DNA of 64,000 nucleotides from Armatimonadota bacterium (GTDB taxonomy: Bacteria; Armatimonadota; Fimbriimonadia; Fimbriimonadales; Fimbriimonadaceae): positions 62,001-126,000 of the forward strand of contig JBAXHT010000003.1 in NCBI GenBank assembly GCA_037138755.1, read 5' to 3'. This document shows positions 42,958-53,042 of this stretch, piece by piece (within the stretch, counting starts at the first letter, position 1; every line of letters starts with the position of its first letter). The notes below the pieces were generated by a model. That model did no database searches. It was not told where the DNA came from and saw only the letters and a program-made list of their open reading frames with translations. A program made the translations under genes and the position numbers.

Positions 42958-43959
42958 ATGAATCAAGTTGCGTTCTTTGACACTAAACCGTACGATCGCG
43001 AATACTTCACGCGGGCCATCAGCGGCTCGACCCTAGTGGCGGAGTTTCACGAGTTTCGTCTGAACACCGAGACCGCGTCTAGTGTCGAAGACAGTTCGGC
43101 GGTGTGCGTATTCGTGAACGATAAACTCGACCGTCCCTGTCTCGAACAGCTCGCTCGATCAGGAGTTCGGATGGTGGCCCTTCGCTGTGCGGGCTTCAAC
43201 AACGTCGACATAGCCGTGGCCAAACAACTCGACATCGCGGTCACTCGGGTTCCCGCGTATTCACCCCACGCGGTCGCCGAACACGCGGTGGCCCTTCTCC
43301 TAACCCTGAACCGCAAGATTCACCGCGCACACAACCGAGTTCGCGAGCACAACTTCGCTCTTGAAGGGCTCGTCGGATTCGATCTTTTTGGAAAGACAGT
43401 GGGAATTGTAGGTACTGGCAAGATCGGGCGGGCTGCCGCGCAGATATTTCGGGGATTTGGAACCGAGGTCGTGGCCTATGACCCCTTTCCGATGGAGGGC
43501 TGGGCGCAGGACATCGGCGTTCAATACGTCCAGTTCAGTGAGCTCCTGTCCCGGTGTGATATCGTCTCGCTCCACCTGCCTCTCACGCCGGATTCGGTTC
43601 ATCTCATCAACCAACACTCGATTTCGCAGATGAAACGAGGAGCCTATCTGGTCAATACAAGTCGGGGCAAACTCGTGGACACGTCCGCGCTTTTTGCGGC
43701 GCTCCAGGGCGGTCAACTTGGTGGCGTCGCCCTTGATGTTTATGAAGAGGAAGAAGGAATCTTCTTTGAAGACCACTCAAATGCGATGCTCGGTGATGAA
43801 GTTCTCTCTCGTTTGCTAACATTTCCGAACGTCCTGCTGACAGCTCATCAAGCATTCTTAACTCACGAGGCGCTCACCGCAATCGCAACAACAACCGCCG
43901 AGAACGTTAAGAGGTTCTACCTCGGACATCCGTTCACCGAAGGCTCGGTCCTAGCTTGA
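42958..43959 (+). CDS. D-2-hydroxyacid dehydrogenase (D-lactate dehydrogenase-like)
   Basis: 333 residues. The NAD-binding motif is GIVGTGKIGRAAAQIFRGFG. Catalytic Arg in NTSRGKLVDT, Glu in the DVYEEEEG region and His in LLTAHQAFLTHEA follow the D-isomer dehydrogenase order. The Tyr/Phe-rich YEEEEGIFFEDHS segment is typical of the fermentative D-lactate dehydrogenase branch. It would interconvert pyruvate and D-lactate. ATG at 42958; a GTG one codon upstream is the alternative. Confidence 0.9.
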   Translation: MNQVAFFDTKPYDREYFTRAISGSTLVAEFHEFRLNTETASSVEDSSAVCVFVNDKLDRPCLEQLARSGVRMVALRCAGFNNVDIAVAKQLDIAVTRVPAYSPHAVAEHAVALLLTLNRKIHRAHNRVREHNFALEGLVGFDLFGKTVGIVGTGKIGRAAAQIFRGFGTEVVAYDPFPMEGWAQDIGVQYVQFSELLSRCDIVSLHLPLTPDSVHLINQHSISQMKRGAYLVNTSRGKLVDTSALFAALQGGQLGGVALDVYEEEEGIFFEDHSNAMLGDEVLSRLLTFPNVLLTAHQAFLTHEALTAIATTTAENVKRFYLGHPFTEGSVLA

Positions 43960-44109
43960 TGAACATAAAATGACCACCTTTTTCTCGCACAACGTCCACT
44001 CTGAGTATTACTTTGGAAGTAAGCAGCAACCAAAGACGAGCACCTAGGAGTGTAGCTTACGCCACCGAACTCTGGCCTAGACGCGTACAGAATAGGTTAG
44101 AATCTACTC

Positions 44110-46977
44110 GTGGTGAGGGCAAAACTGAGATTGCTCGGCGGAGACTTGTTGGTCGGGCCGCAAGGCGTCTCTCTTTCGCCTAAGTACCACGAGAGTTTCC
44201 GGCTTATTCGGTACGTGGCGGCGCAGGGTAGATCAGGGGTTACGAGTTCATTTCTCGCGGAAGCCCTCTACTCCGACACCTGGGACGATCCCCAGACGGG
44301 TCTGCGCACCCAACTCGGGAGGGCCAATCGGCGAGCTCAAGAAGTTGGTCTCGAAAAGCTACTTGAGCGATCTGGTGAGAGTATTCAGTTCGTTTCGGGA
44401 GTTGTAACCTGCGACTTATGGGACCTTCACGATTCATGCAAAGGCTTTTCTAACTCTCTCGAATCTATTGAGTGCGAACAGAGCGCATTTGCACTGCTCG
44501 AAGAGATTGAGCCGGAAAGGCTATCCGAAGTTCTTCGAACTGAGCCCGACTCAGATTCGACTCGAGTCATCGCCGAAACCCTGCTTTTCTGCATGGAGAG
44601 AATAGTGATTCTTCCCACATTGGGGGGACATCGAGTCAGAATTGTTCAAATTCTTGGTGTGATTAGCTCGTATTTGCCGTTCACTTCCCTGAACATCGAG
44701 TCTATTTTGAAACTCTACGCAGCGTGTCACTGCCGTCAAGAAGTTTTGCAGACCTACTTAGACTATGAGACGCAAATCGATAACGAACTGGGAGAACTCC
44801 CCGCCGCGAGAATCAAAGAACTTTGCGAATCTCTTTTGCGCAACTTGGACTATGGCGCAGAAAGTCAACTCGTAATGCTTCCTCGATGCCCAGACGTCAG
44901 CTTTGGACTCGAGCACTTGCTGGACGAGACCGTGAGGACGATTCAGGGCGGGGGAAAGATTTACGTCGGGGGAGTTACCGGGGTAGGAAAATCTCACCTG
45001 TTGCGAAAGATTGTCCACCAAGAGTCGCTCGCCCTGTTTCGATTCGGCTGGATCGATCTGGAGGAGGTTTCGCCCGATGATCTTACTCACATCCTTCCAG
45101 ATAGTCCGGCGGATATCATCATCATTGACGGCTACAATTCAAGGCACGCAGCCAACTTGGCTTACCTCCAACGGGTGTGCCGTTTCCACGCCATCGTTGT
45201 GGCTGGAGTCTCGTCAGTCGGGTTCTCTTACGATGCCTCTCTGACAGTTCAACCCTTAGAAGCTGGCACGGCTCATAACCCTGGGCCAGCAACATTACTC
45301 CTCGAGCACGGGTTAACTGAACCAGTCAACGTCTTGACCAGACAGTTTTCGGTGCGACTCGCAAAGTCAGCATATGGACTTCCTATCAGCCTAAAGCTAT
45401 CGGCTTCCCTAGCAAATACCCTGGGTCTCCGATCTGTTGTTTCGCAATTGGAGGAAAACACGGAAGAAGGGCCGTCAGCGGGTAAGTTTCTCCACACTGC
45501 TCTTTCTGAAACCCTCCACCAGTTTGGCCCCGATACCCGAGCCGCAGTCATTGCAATGGCAGGCTTCGGCGAACGACTACCGGTTTCATTAGTGACCAAA
45601 CTCTTCAACCTCGACATCTTTGCCTTGAAGTCGATCGTAGACTCGGGACTCCTTTTGTCATATCCTCGCAGTGGCGAGGTTCGATTAGCAGAAGCGATTG
45701 CCGAACAGATGCGTGGTGGCAGGTTTGAATCGGAAATCAGAGAAAGTCAAATCAGATTTGAAACCGCAGTCGTGAACTTGTGCGTATCCAGCGGGATCCA
45801 CGCTGCTAGTGATGAATTGTTAGTCTCGCATCTTCGGGTCTTTTTCCGAGTCGCGCAAAGCCTTGTGTCTCGAAAACAGTACGAGTTAGCCCTACAGCTT
45901 GTTTCCGTTTTGCGTCCCCACATCGCGGCTTTTACTGACGTCAACTTGGTACCGGAGGAGCTCGAAGGTGCACTCTGGAACTTGGAAATCGACGGCTCAA
46001 ACTTTATTCGCTACTCGCTGTCAGTTGGCGCGTTGTACATCTTAAGGCACGATCCGGTCGGGTTAGAACACTTCTTCAACTTGGCGGTTAGTGATAGCAG
46101 ATTTGCCGAGTCACCGCTAGAGTTACAGATTGACTTCTACTCCCAGATGGGACTTGGTCATCGACTCGGAATGCGTTTAAACGATTCAGAAGACATTTTC
46201 GATAAAGCGTTGAGAATGTTGGATGAGACCTGTTCGCCTGCCTTAGAGCTGAAGTTACTCCACAATAAATCGATCACTCTGGCAGTGGCAGGAAAGTATG
46301 CCGAAGCTCTGAAGACAAAGCGCGCAGCACTCCAGCTCGCTGAGTACGCTCCGAACGACCACTACCGGCTCGAGCTGTTGCATATGGAGGCAGTATCCAT
46401 GTACGAGGCCGGGCTTCCCCTCGAAGATATCAAATCTTCTTTCCAGGTAGCGATCGGTTTCGCCAGGATGTACCGACTTTCTTTGCAAGAAGGATGGATG
46501 CTTCAGAATGCGGCGCATATACTCGGAAATTCGTTGACCCCGGTCGAGCGTGCTGTGATGGCCCTGGTCGGAATAGGGCTACACATTAGCGAGGGATTAA
46601 GTGTCGAAGTCCGGCGACACGTTAAGTCCAGCTGCGTGCTTTTGCGTGAGCTGTTAGCCGCATTGAATCATAAGTCGATAGCGGTTGAAGCAGCTCTCTT
46701 TGCACAGAGACTAGGTCCTTTGCCTTCTGTCACGAGCCAAAAAGAAACCGTATGCGAGCCGGATACAAACGCAGTTTTCTTTCCGTATGAAATTCCCGCT
46801 TCTTTAGTCAGTCCGGCCGAAGTGTCTGAATTCGTGAGTTCCTGCATTCGTAGCCTATCGAGTCATCCTGACGCGGAAATGGCGGTAAACGTTTGGGGAT
46901 TGGATATCGGCAGATGGCAAGAATTTCGAAGAACAGTTACCGTTACAACTGAATTGAAAGCTGCTAGCAGGAACTAG
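44110..46977 (+). CDS. SARP-like regulator with STAND ATPase and TPR region
   Basis: 955 residues, GTG start. Domains in order: N-terminal winged-helix DNA-binding region (KLRLLGGDLLVGPQGVSLSP, VTSSFLAEALYSD; about 1-100); a bacterial transcriptional activation (BTAD) helical region ending in LDYETQIDNELGELPAARIK (about 120-250); a P-loop ATPase with Walker A GVTGVGKSHLL (about 289-299) and Walker B DIIIIDGYN (about 334-342); then ~500 residues of helical repeats with TPR-like units (AGKYAEALKTKRAALQLAEY, LHMEAVSMYEAGLPLEDIKS). This is the layout of AfsR/LAL-type signal-integrating activators. Ligand and targets are unknown. It stands alone; pseudopilin and ABC genes follow. Confidence 0.85.
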   Translation: MVRAKLRLLGGDLLVGPQGVSLSPKYHESFRLIRYVAAQGRSGVTSSFLAEALYSDTWDDPQTGLRTQLGRANRRAQEVGLEKLLERSGESIQFVSGVVTCDLWDLHDSCKGFSNSLESIECEQSAFALLEEIEPERLSEVLRTEPDSDSTRVIAETLLFCMERIVILPTLGGHRVRIVQILGVISSYLPFTSLNIESILKLYAACHCRQEVLQTYLDYETQIDNELGELPAARIKELCESLLRNLDYGAESQLVMLPRCPDVSFGLEHLLDETVRTIQGGGKIYVGGVTGVGKSHLLRKIVHQESLALFRFGWIDLEEVSPDDLTHILPDSPADIIIIDGYNSRHAANLAYLQRVCRFHAIVVAGVSSVGFSYDASLTVQPLEAGTAHNPGPATLLLEHGLTEPVNVLTRQFSVRLAKSAYGLPISLKLSASLANTLGLRSVVSQLEENTEEGPSAGKFLHTALSETLHQFGPDTRAAVIAMAGFGERLPVSLVTKLFNLDIFALKSIVDSGLLLSYPRSGEVRLAEAIAEQMRGGRFESEIRESQIRFETAVVNLCVSSGIHAASDELLVSHLRVFFRVAQSLVSRKQYELALQLVSVLRPHIAAFTDVNLVPEELEGALWNLEIDGSNFIRYSLSVGALYILRHDPVGLEHFFNLAVSDSRFAESPLELQIDFYSQMGLGHRLGMRLNDSEDIFDKALRMLDETCSPALELKLLHNKSITLAVAGKYAEALKTKRAALQLAEYAPNDHYRLELLHMEAVSMYEAGLPLEDIKSSFQVAIGFARMYRLSLQEGWMLQNAAHILGNSLTPVERAVMALVGIGLHISEGLSVEVRRHVKSSCVLLRELLAALNHKSIAVEAALFAQRLGPLPSVTSQKETVCEPDTNAVFFPYEIPASLVSPAEVSEFVSSCIRSLSSHPDAEMAVNVWGLDIGRWQEFRRTVTVTTELKAASRN

Positions 46978-47030
46978 TTGGTGTGCTTGTGTCTGCTATT
47001 GTTAAGGCCATCCGGCGAAAGGACAAGAGG

Positions 47031-47792
47031 CTATTTTAGATCCGTTCCGTTGTATCCACCCGGAGTCAGGTTTGGATCAGCGGAACCAAAGTTGGGGTTG
47101 ACTGTCATTTGCGACGCGGCAAAGCTCTTCGAGTGGCCATCAACAAAGGTTAGATTTCGACGTCCCTCTAGTGAACCGGGGCCGATGGAGAAGCCGACGT
47201 TTTTGCCCCAGGGGCCAACGGGGCCAGTTTGCCCAAAGTTGTGAGCATTCACCCACTCAAAAACCATCACCTTTGAAGCTGGCTGTGAAACCTGTGTAAA
47301 GGAGACCGACTCACATGTCCCAACTGGACAAGCTGCGTCGCCTGCCAGCAGGCCCAGAGATGTTACTGACGCCAAGAATGAAGGAGGTCGGTAGAGAGAT
47401 GAGACGTACGAGTAAGAGGTGTCGTTGAATGCCGAGCGCGAAGCATCTGAAGGACAGTAGAGCAGAGCCGAGGAAGAGTCGGAATCGTACTGGCTTCCAG
47501 CTCGACTCTTGAGTGCGATACCCAGATACGGCATCAAGGGAAACCGGAATCGGCGGCCGGTCCAAAGACCCGTCACATTCGTGTTTGGAAGCATATCGTC
47601 TGAATCTGAAGCGTATAGGGTGAACGCCAAACCAACGCTTTTCAGGTTAGAAAGACATGCTGTCTGCTTCGCAGCTTCCTTCGCTCGGGCGAAGACGGGG
47701 AAGAGAATCGCGGCCAGAATGGCAATAATAGCGATCACCACCAAGAGTTCGATAAGGGTGAAACCGCGGCGAATCTGCATTGTTAAGACCAT
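47031..47792 (-). CDS. Pseudopilin-like protein, copy 2
   Basis: 253 residues. [20 protein letters not shown] is the prepilin signal with mature Glu5; [14 protein letters not shown] follows. The globular part ends with [18 protein letters not shown] (DG motif). The ATG at 47792 is chosen for the AAGG seven bases upstream; another in-frame ATG lies four codons later (47780). It diverges from the MalK-type ABC gene. No assembly ATPase or secretin lies nearby. Confidence 0.87.
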   Translation of the reverse strand: MVLTMQIRRGFTLIELLVVIAIIAILAAILFPVFARAKEAAKQTACLSNLKSVGLAFTLYASDSDDMLPNTNVTGLWTGRRFRFPLMPYLGIALKSRAGSQYDSDSSSALLYCPSDASRSAFNDTSYSYVSSLYRPPSFLASVTSLGLLAGDAACPVGTCESVSFTQVSQPASKVMVFEWVNAHNFGQTGPVGPWGKNVGFSIGPGSLEGRRNLTFVDGHSKSFAASQMTVNPNFGSADPNLTPGGYNGTDLK

Positions 47793-47842
47793 AAAGATAC
47801 CTTGCCAAGCGAATGAGGGTCGAAATCTGGTTGAAAACAGGT

Positions 47843-47848
47843 TATAAT
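47843..47848 (+). promoter_or_regulatory. Possible -10 box for the ABC gene
   Basis: A perfect TATAAT (in GTTATAATCGG) 40 bp upstream of the chosen start. No good -35 is visible at the right distance, so the call is tentative. Confidence 0.4.
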
Positions 47849-47888
47849 CGGCGTGATCCCCATCGATGGGGAGCATCGGAGTAACAAA

Positions 47889-49025
47889 TTGGCAGGAGTC
47901 GCATTCAAAAGCGTAAGCAAGATATTTGGCAAGGACGTCAAAGCAGTCAACGACCTTAACCTCGAAGTCAGAGACCAAGAGTTTATGGTTCTCGTCGGCC
48001 CCTCGGGCTGCGGAAAGACGACTGCGCTACGCATGATTGCTGGTCTCGAAGAAGCGTCGCTGGGCGACATTATGATTGGCGAAGTTCGCGTGAACGATGT
48101 TCCGCCAAAGGACCGCGATATTGCGATGGTTTTCCAAAACTACGCGCTGTACCCGCACATGAACGTGTATGACAACATCGCGTTCGGTCTGCGACTTCGG
48201 GAGCTAAAGGGCTTCTTCTGGCAGCTTGCCAACGCCGCCGAAGCGAAGAGAATTAAGGAAGACATCGACAACCGCGTGAAAGAAGCGGCGCGAATGCTCG
48301 ATATCGAAAAGTATCTCACACGCCGTCCAAAGGAGCTTTCCGGTGGCCAACGCCAGCGCGTTGCGCTAGCGCGAGCCATTGTGCGAAAGCCAAAAGTCTT
48401 CTTGATGGACGAGCCCCTGTCCAACCTAGATGCTAAGCTCCGAGTTCAGACTCGCTACGAGCTGATCTCGCTCCACCGGAAGCTTGGGATTACGACGGTT
48501 TACGTTACGCACGACCAGGTCGAGGCCATGACGATGGGTCAGCGGATGGCGATCATGAAGGACGGAGTCCTCCAGCAGTGTGACAAGCCAGAAGAGGTCT
48601 ATTCGCATCCGGCAAACAAATTTGTAGCAGGCTTCATCGGCTCGCCTCCAATGAACTTCCTCGACGCTGTGATCAAAGAAGGGAGGGTCGACGCAGGCGC
48701 TTTCTCCTTGCCCCTCCCTAGCGGGCACCCGGCGATTGCGATGAACGGAAAGCGAGTGACCCTTGGGATCCGCCCGGAAGAGCTTTTCGACAAGGCACTA
48801 CCAACCAACGTCCCGGCAACGCCGGACAATACGTTGAAAGCCGTGGTTGACGTTATGGAGCCCCTGGGGCACGAGTACGTTGCTTATCTGCAGGTTAACG
48901 GGGCAAAGCTCGTTGCCTCGATCGATAAGGAGACCAAGCTGCGCCCGGGATCTGAAGCGGACATTCTGGTGAACATGGATCGCATCCACATCTTTGATGC
49001 TGATACTGATCAGGCCATTAGATAA
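47889..49025 (+). CDS. MalK/UgpC-type ABC transporter ATP-binding protein
   Basis: 378 residues. TTG start with CGGAG seven bases upstream, giving (M)[13 protein letters not shown], the family's normal opening. Walker [33 protein letters not shown], signature [14 protein letters not shown], Walker [17 protein letters not shown] and His in [10 protein letters not shown] are complete, and the C-terminal TOBE-type regulatory domain (GIRPEEL) is present. There is an extra stretch of about 18 residues ([18 protein letters not shown]) between the Q-loop helix and the signature. Such subunits power sugar uptake and are often shared by several permeases; none is adjacent. Confidence 0.92.
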   Translation: MAGVAFKSVSKIFGKDVKAVNDLNLEVRDQEFMVLVGPSGCGKTTALRMIAGLEEASLGDIMIGEVRVNDVPPKDRDIAMVFQNYALYPHMNVYDNIAFGLRLRELKGFFWQLANAAEAKRIKEDIDNRVKEAARMLDIEKYLTRRPKELSGGQRQRVALARAIVRKPKVFLMDEPLSNLDAKLRVQTRYELISLHRKLGITTVYVTHDQVEAMTMGQRMAIMKDGVLQQCDKPEEVYSHPANKFVAGFIGSPPMNFLDAVIKEGRVDAGAFSLPLPSGHPAIAMNGKRVTLGIRPEELFDKALPTNVPATPDNTLKAVVDVMEPLGHEYVAYLQVNGAKLVASIDKETKLRPGSEADILVNMDRIHIFDADTDQAIR

Positions 49026-49109
49026 ATCACTGCAAAATGATATATGGTTCAGGGTTTTAACAGTTCCATAACCTTTGCTTCGTGATATGTAAGGTTTCAT
49101 ATCAGCGTC

Positions 49110-50060
49110 ATGTCGCGACGCGCATTTACCCTGATCGAACTCTTGGTGGTCATCGCCATCATCGCCATTCTCGCTGCCATCCTCTTCCCAGTTTTCGCAC
49201 AGGCGAAACTTGCGGCCAAGAAGTCAGCTGACCTAAGCAACACTAAGCAGATTGGAGTTGCCCTTCAAATTTATCTCGCTGACAACGATGACACATTCAT
49301 GCCGTCGAATCACCGCGAGAACAACAGCGCAAACTTCGAAACCCACTGGTCATGGATGTTGCTACCTTATCTAAAGAACGAGCAACTATTCGTCTCTCCA
49401 GCCTGTAAGATTAACGGCTGGGCTCCTTCGCAGTATAACAACACCAACAACAACCGCGGCTTCGGAATTCCGAGCATTCAAACGGATTATCCTACGTCAT
49501 ACCCCGCGACCTACACCCAGCAGGTCGGTCGCATCAGCTATGTAGCGAACCAATCGATCATCGGTCGCAAGCGAACCACTGCCGATACTTCCAACGTAGT
49601 TAATGCAACCGCCATTGATGGCGTCAGCCAAACCATCGTGGTTGCGCCAGCGACAGAATCGAAGGAGTGCATGAGAGGTACCGACGGTGAATATCGTACG
49701 TACCGACCAGCCTTCGGTATTGCCGCAAGGGGTCAGCTGGCTCTTTCAGGATCCAGTCTTCCTGCTGCATCTGCCTTGCCGTTGGAGGCTATTACTTGGG
49801 CAACGGCATCAACGTTGTGGAATCGTTGCGAAGGTAAGAACGGCGTGGTCGCTGGACAACCTCCAGTCGATTTGACCCTTCGATTTACCAACTCCGGCCG
49901 GTTCGACAAGGGTAACAACTACGTGATGTGCGATACATCGGCAAAGTTCCATCCAACGAATGCAACGTTCAATCCACAGCGCTACATGTGGGGTAAGGCT
50001 GCTTACTCACTCGGCGGACTTCCGGTTATCAACCCAGCCACTGGACTAGAAGTTCAGTAA
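49110..50060 (+). CDS. Pseudopilin-like protein, copy 3
   Basis: 316 residues. [20 protein letters not shown] and [20 protein letters not shown] match copy 1 almost residue for residue, while the globular domains differ. The end ([14 protein letters not shown]) sits where the other two copies have the DG motif but lacks it. Several paired cysteines may form disulphides. Expected to be cleaved and methylated by prepilin peptidase and exported. Confidence 0.87.
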   Translation: MSRRAFTLIELLVVIAIIAILAAILFPVFAQAKLAAKKSADLSNTKQIGVALQIYLADNDDTFMPSNHRENNSANFETHWSWMLLPYLKNEQLFVSPACKINGWAPSQYNNTNNNRGFGIPSIQTDYPTSYPATYTQQVGRISYVANQSIIGRKRTTADTSNVVNATAIDGVSQTIVVAPATESKECMRGTDGEYRTYRPAFGIAARGQLALSGSSLPAASALPLEAITWATASTLWNRCEGKNGVVAGQPPVDLTLRFTNSGRFDKGNNYVMCDTSAKFHPTNATFNPQRYMWGKAAYSLGGLPVINPATGLEVQ

Positions 50061-50077
50061 GGCGTTCGCTCAAAATC

Positions 50078-50110
50078 AAACTGCTTGGCCGCTTGGTCAA
50101 GCAGTTTTCT
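50078..50110 (+). terminator. Rho-independent terminator directly before the phytase-like start codon
   Basis: AAACTGCTTG, loop of 10 nt, CAAGCAGTTT, then TTC. It ends the pseudopilin transcript; the next ATG is only 5 bp further. Confidence 0.8.
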
Positions 50111-50114
50111 GTTT

Positions 50115-51077
50115 ATGATTTACCAACTTGCCTCTCTAATTCTCTTTACTCAGTCCGTTGAATTTGACGCGGACGACCCGGCGTTTGCCTATCATGCGTC
50201 ACAGCCCGACAAATCACTGCTTATCGGGACCGATAAGCAGGAGGGACAAGGTGCGCTTTACGCATTCGATCTCTCCGGAAAAGTTGTTGCGAAGTCGGCG
50301 CCTTTGGATCGGCCGAATAATGTCGATGTCTTCGACGGGTCGCAGTCCTTAGTTGGCAAATCACCTTTAGCCGTTGTGACGGAGCGGTTACGGAACAGGC
50401 TGAAGATTTTTCAAGTGAACTGGTCGGGGGACATCTTCATTGATGTTACAGGCTCAACGGAGGTGTTTGCCTCCGAGACTGGGGAGGATAAGGCGCCGAT
50501 GGGTGTCGCCACTTGGAGCTACGGGGGGCGGTCATTTGTGTTCGTAACGCCCAAGGCCGGAGGCACTTCGCGGCACTTGGAGCAGCTGGAGCTGAAATGG
50601 AATCCGTTGACCAAGAAGGTTGATGCTCAAAGTGTGCGACGTTTCGGAGCATTTAGCGGCAAGAAGGAAACGGAGTCGATTGTCGTTGATTCTGATACAA
50701 GCCGGGTCTTCTACTCGGACGAAGGAATCGGAATTTGGGTTTATGATGCTCGACCTGAGGCAGCAGACCGACCTCTGATGCTGATTCGTAACCCTCAGCA
50801 TCTCGGCGACCATGAGGGGTTGGCAATCATGGGTGACCTACTCGTATCTACTGACCAGCGCAAGGAGCGATCCTACTACTGGTTTTACGATAAGCGAAGT
50901 GGGATTCCTCGGGGCGGATTCTCTGCAGAAATTGATGAAACGGATGGTATCGACATCATCGATCGACCAGGTGTGCGCCTCATGGCAGCCATGAATAGCA
51001 AAGGCAAAAACTTCGCCCTGATCCCGCTCGACTGGGTGAAAAAGCAGGTTGGCAGGTACCCTATAGGGCGTGATTGA
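50115..51077 (+). CDS. Beta-propeller phytase-like protein
   Basis: 320 residues with a short signal peptide (IYQLASLILFTQS). VEFDADDPAFAYHASQPDKS, LLIGTDKQEGQGALYAFDLS and RPNNVDVFDG are the signature blades of alkaline beta-propeller phytases, which bind calcium and release phosphate from phytate. Later blades (ETESIVVDSDTSRVFYSDEG, GDHEGLAIM) are also conserved. Start at 50115 excludes the terminator. The C-terminus overlaps purB by 8 bp, so the two are co-transcribed. Confidence 0.85.
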   Translation: MIYQLASLILFTQSVEFDADDPAFAYHASQPDKSLLIGTDKQEGQGALYAFDLSGKVVAKSAPLDRPNNVDVFDGSQSLVGKSPLAVVTERLRNRLKIFQVNWSGDIFIDVTGSTEVFASETGEDKAPMGVATWSYGGRSFVFVTPKAGGTSRHLEQLELKWNPLTKKVDAQSVRRFGAFSGKKETESIVVDSDTSRVFYSDEGIGIWVYDARPEAADRPLMLIRNPQHLGDHEGLAIMGDLLVSTDQRKERSYYWFYDKRSGIPRGGFSAEIDETDGIDIIDRPGVRLMAAMNSKGKNFALIPLDWVKKQVGRYPIGRD

Positions 51078-52365
51078 TCGCTACTCTACCGCCGCAATGA
51101 ACGACATTTGGTCCCAGCAGGCCAAGTTCGAAAGGTGGCAGGAAGTTGAGGTTGCGATCTGCGAGGGTTGGCAGGAGGCGGGGGTGGTTCCTGCTGCCGA
51201 CATGCGCGAGATTCGCGAGAAGTCGGCTTTTACGATTGCTCGATGTGACGAACTGGAGCTGGAGACTAGGCACGACCTTGTGGCTTTCGTTCGCTGCCTT
51301 GAGGAGAATGTTGGATCAGCGGGGCGATGGATTCACTATGGGGTTACGTCGTACGACGTGATTGATACCGCGCTCGGAATGATGCTACGCGATTCCTGCT
51401 CGGTTCTTCTTGAATCGGCGGGCCGACTTCGGGATCAGATTGAGCGACTGGCGGAGGAGCATATTGACACTCCCCAAATCGGGCGAACGCACGGGATTCA
51501 CGCCGAACCGATTACCTTCGGCTTTAAGTGCGCGAACTGGCTAGCCGAATTGGATCGAAACATTGTGCGGATCAAGACCTGCCAGGAGGAGCTTTCTTAC
51601 GGCAAGATCAGTGGAGCGGTCGGCATTCACGCAGTTGTTTCTCCTGAAATGGAGAAGTCGGTTTTAGCTCGACTTGGACTGAAGGCAGAACCTTCTTCGA
51701 CACAGATTATCAACCGCGACAAGCACTCGCAGTTCATCAACGTTCTCGCCGTGATGGGCGGGGGGCTGGAGCGAATTGCAACTGAGCTTCGAAACCTTCA
51801 GCGGACCGAAATTCTTGAAGTCCAAGAGGCCTTTGCGGCGGGTCAGACTGGTTCGAGTGCAATGCCGCATAAGCGGAACCCTTGGAACTCGGAGACGGTA
51901 GTCGGTCTTGCTCGTCTTTTGCGGGGTCATGCATTGTCGATGCTGGAGAGCGTTTCGACTTGGCACGAGCGCGATTTGACGAACTCTTCGTTGGAGCGGA
52001 TCGTATTTCCGGATGCCTGCCACTTGGCAGACTTTATGTTGAACCGCATGGCGCGGATTCTGACTGGGCTCAACGTGTATCCGGAGACGATGGCGGCGAA
52101 CCTTCGCAAGATGGGTGACCTGGTGTTCAGCGAGCACCTGATGGTGGCTCTCGTTGGCAAGGGCCTGCCTCGGGCGGCGGCTTACAAGGTTGCTCAGCGT
52201 AACGCTGCTCTTGCCTGGGAAGGCAAGGATTTCAAGACCTCGGTTGAGCAGGATGAGGATGTTGTTGCGAACTTAACCAAGCAAGAAGTCGAGCACATCT
52301 TCTCGCTGGAGCACCATTTGCGTCACGCGAAGCACACTTTGGAAGCGGTTCGAGCAGCGCAGTAA
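51070..52365 (+). CDS. purB: Adenylosuccinate lyase
   Basis: 431 residues; catalyses two steps of purine synthesis. GTG start gives (M)IDRYSTAAMNDIW, matching the Bacillus-type beginning. Conserved parts include HYGVTSYDVIDTALGMM, IGRTHGIHAEPITFGFK (catalytic His region) and the fumarase/aspartase signature SSAMPHKRNPWNSE. Complete length for the family. Confidence 0.97.
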   Translation: MIDRYSTAAMNDIWSQQAKFERWQEVEVAICEGWQEAGVVPAADMREIREKSAFTIARCDELELETRHDLVAFVRCLEENVGSAGRWIHYGVTSYDVIDTALGMMLRDSCSVLLESAGRLRDQIERLAEEHIDTPQIGRTHGIHAEPITFGFKCANWLAELDRNIVRIKTCQEELSYGKISGAVGIHAVVSPEMEKSVLARLGLKAEPSSTQIINRDKHSQFINVLAVMGGGLERIATELRNLQRTEILEVQEAFAAGQTGSSAMPHKRNPWNSETVVGLARLLRGHALSMLESVSTWHERDLTNSSLERIVFPDACHLADFMLNRMARILTGLNVYPETMAANLRKMGDLVFSEHLMVALVGKGLPRAAAYKVAQRNAALAWEGKDFKTSVEQDEDVVANLTKQEVEHIFSLEHHLRHAKHTLEAVRAAQ

Positions 52366-52373
52366 GACAGCAG

Positions 52374-53042
52374 CTAGTCGCACTCATGGGTTGCGGTCAC
52401 GACTGAACATGTCACACAGAGGTGGTAGACCACTTGGACGTAGTCATTTCCTACAAACTCAGGTGGATCCGTTGAGGAGTTGGCGACTGTCATGAGAAAT
52501 TGCATTTGCCGAGAACAAAGTGGGCAGGTAGGGACCGAGTTCTCAAATCGAAATGGGGTTCCGCCAAGTTGGTGCCTTGGTGTGGAGACGTGATCTCGTT
52601 CAGAGAACGTGAAGAACTTGTTTATGCGGTCAGGTTCATTTTCTGAAAGATCTTGGTATTGCTCGATTTGGTGCGCTAGTTGAGCGGGCATTGGCTGGAA
52701 ATCGACTCTTGCTTCGGGGAACCAGCGAGGATAGTCTTCGTAGGGGAAGTCATCTTCTTTTGGCCCGGTGGCACATTTTAGGAGTTTGAATTCGCCGAAT
52801 TGGTAGGAGAATTCACTTTGGGCGACTGGGCATTGCCAGCAGTACAGCAGCTCGAGACCGGAAAGGTTTGTTTGATGATCGCCAAGATTTGGGTCTGTCA
52901 CGTCAAGGTAGAAGAATCTTGTGAACGGAAGCTCACAGTTGGGACAGACGGCTCCGGGCGTAGACGGTTTGCCGCCGATCACGTGTCTTCCAGTGTGACT
53001 TGGGAAAGTTGCGACCACGGGTTTAGGGAATACGGATGCCAT
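52374..53042 (-). CDS. Zinc-binding protein of unknown function
   Basis: 222 residues. Two likely zinc sites: CPNCELPF with YCWQCPVAQ in the first half, and CPLCSRQMQFLMTV with HLCVTCSVV in the second. RHQLGGTPFRFE before the second site resembles a motif of DUF1963 proteins, so a distant relation is possible. No signal peptide. It overlaps the upstream 151-residue gene by one base and so shares its transcript. Confidence 0.6.
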   Translation of the reverse strand: MASVFPKPVVATFPSHTGRHVIGGKPSTPGAVCPNCELPFTRFFYLDVTDPNLGDHQTNLSGLELLYCWQCPVAQSEFSYQFGEFKLLKCATGPKEDDFPYEDYPRWFPEARVDFQPMPAQLAHQIEQYQDLSENEPDRINKFFTFSERDHVSTPRHQLGGTPFRFENSVPTCPLCSRQMQFLMTVANSSTDPPEFVGNDYVQVVYHLCVTCSVVTATHECD

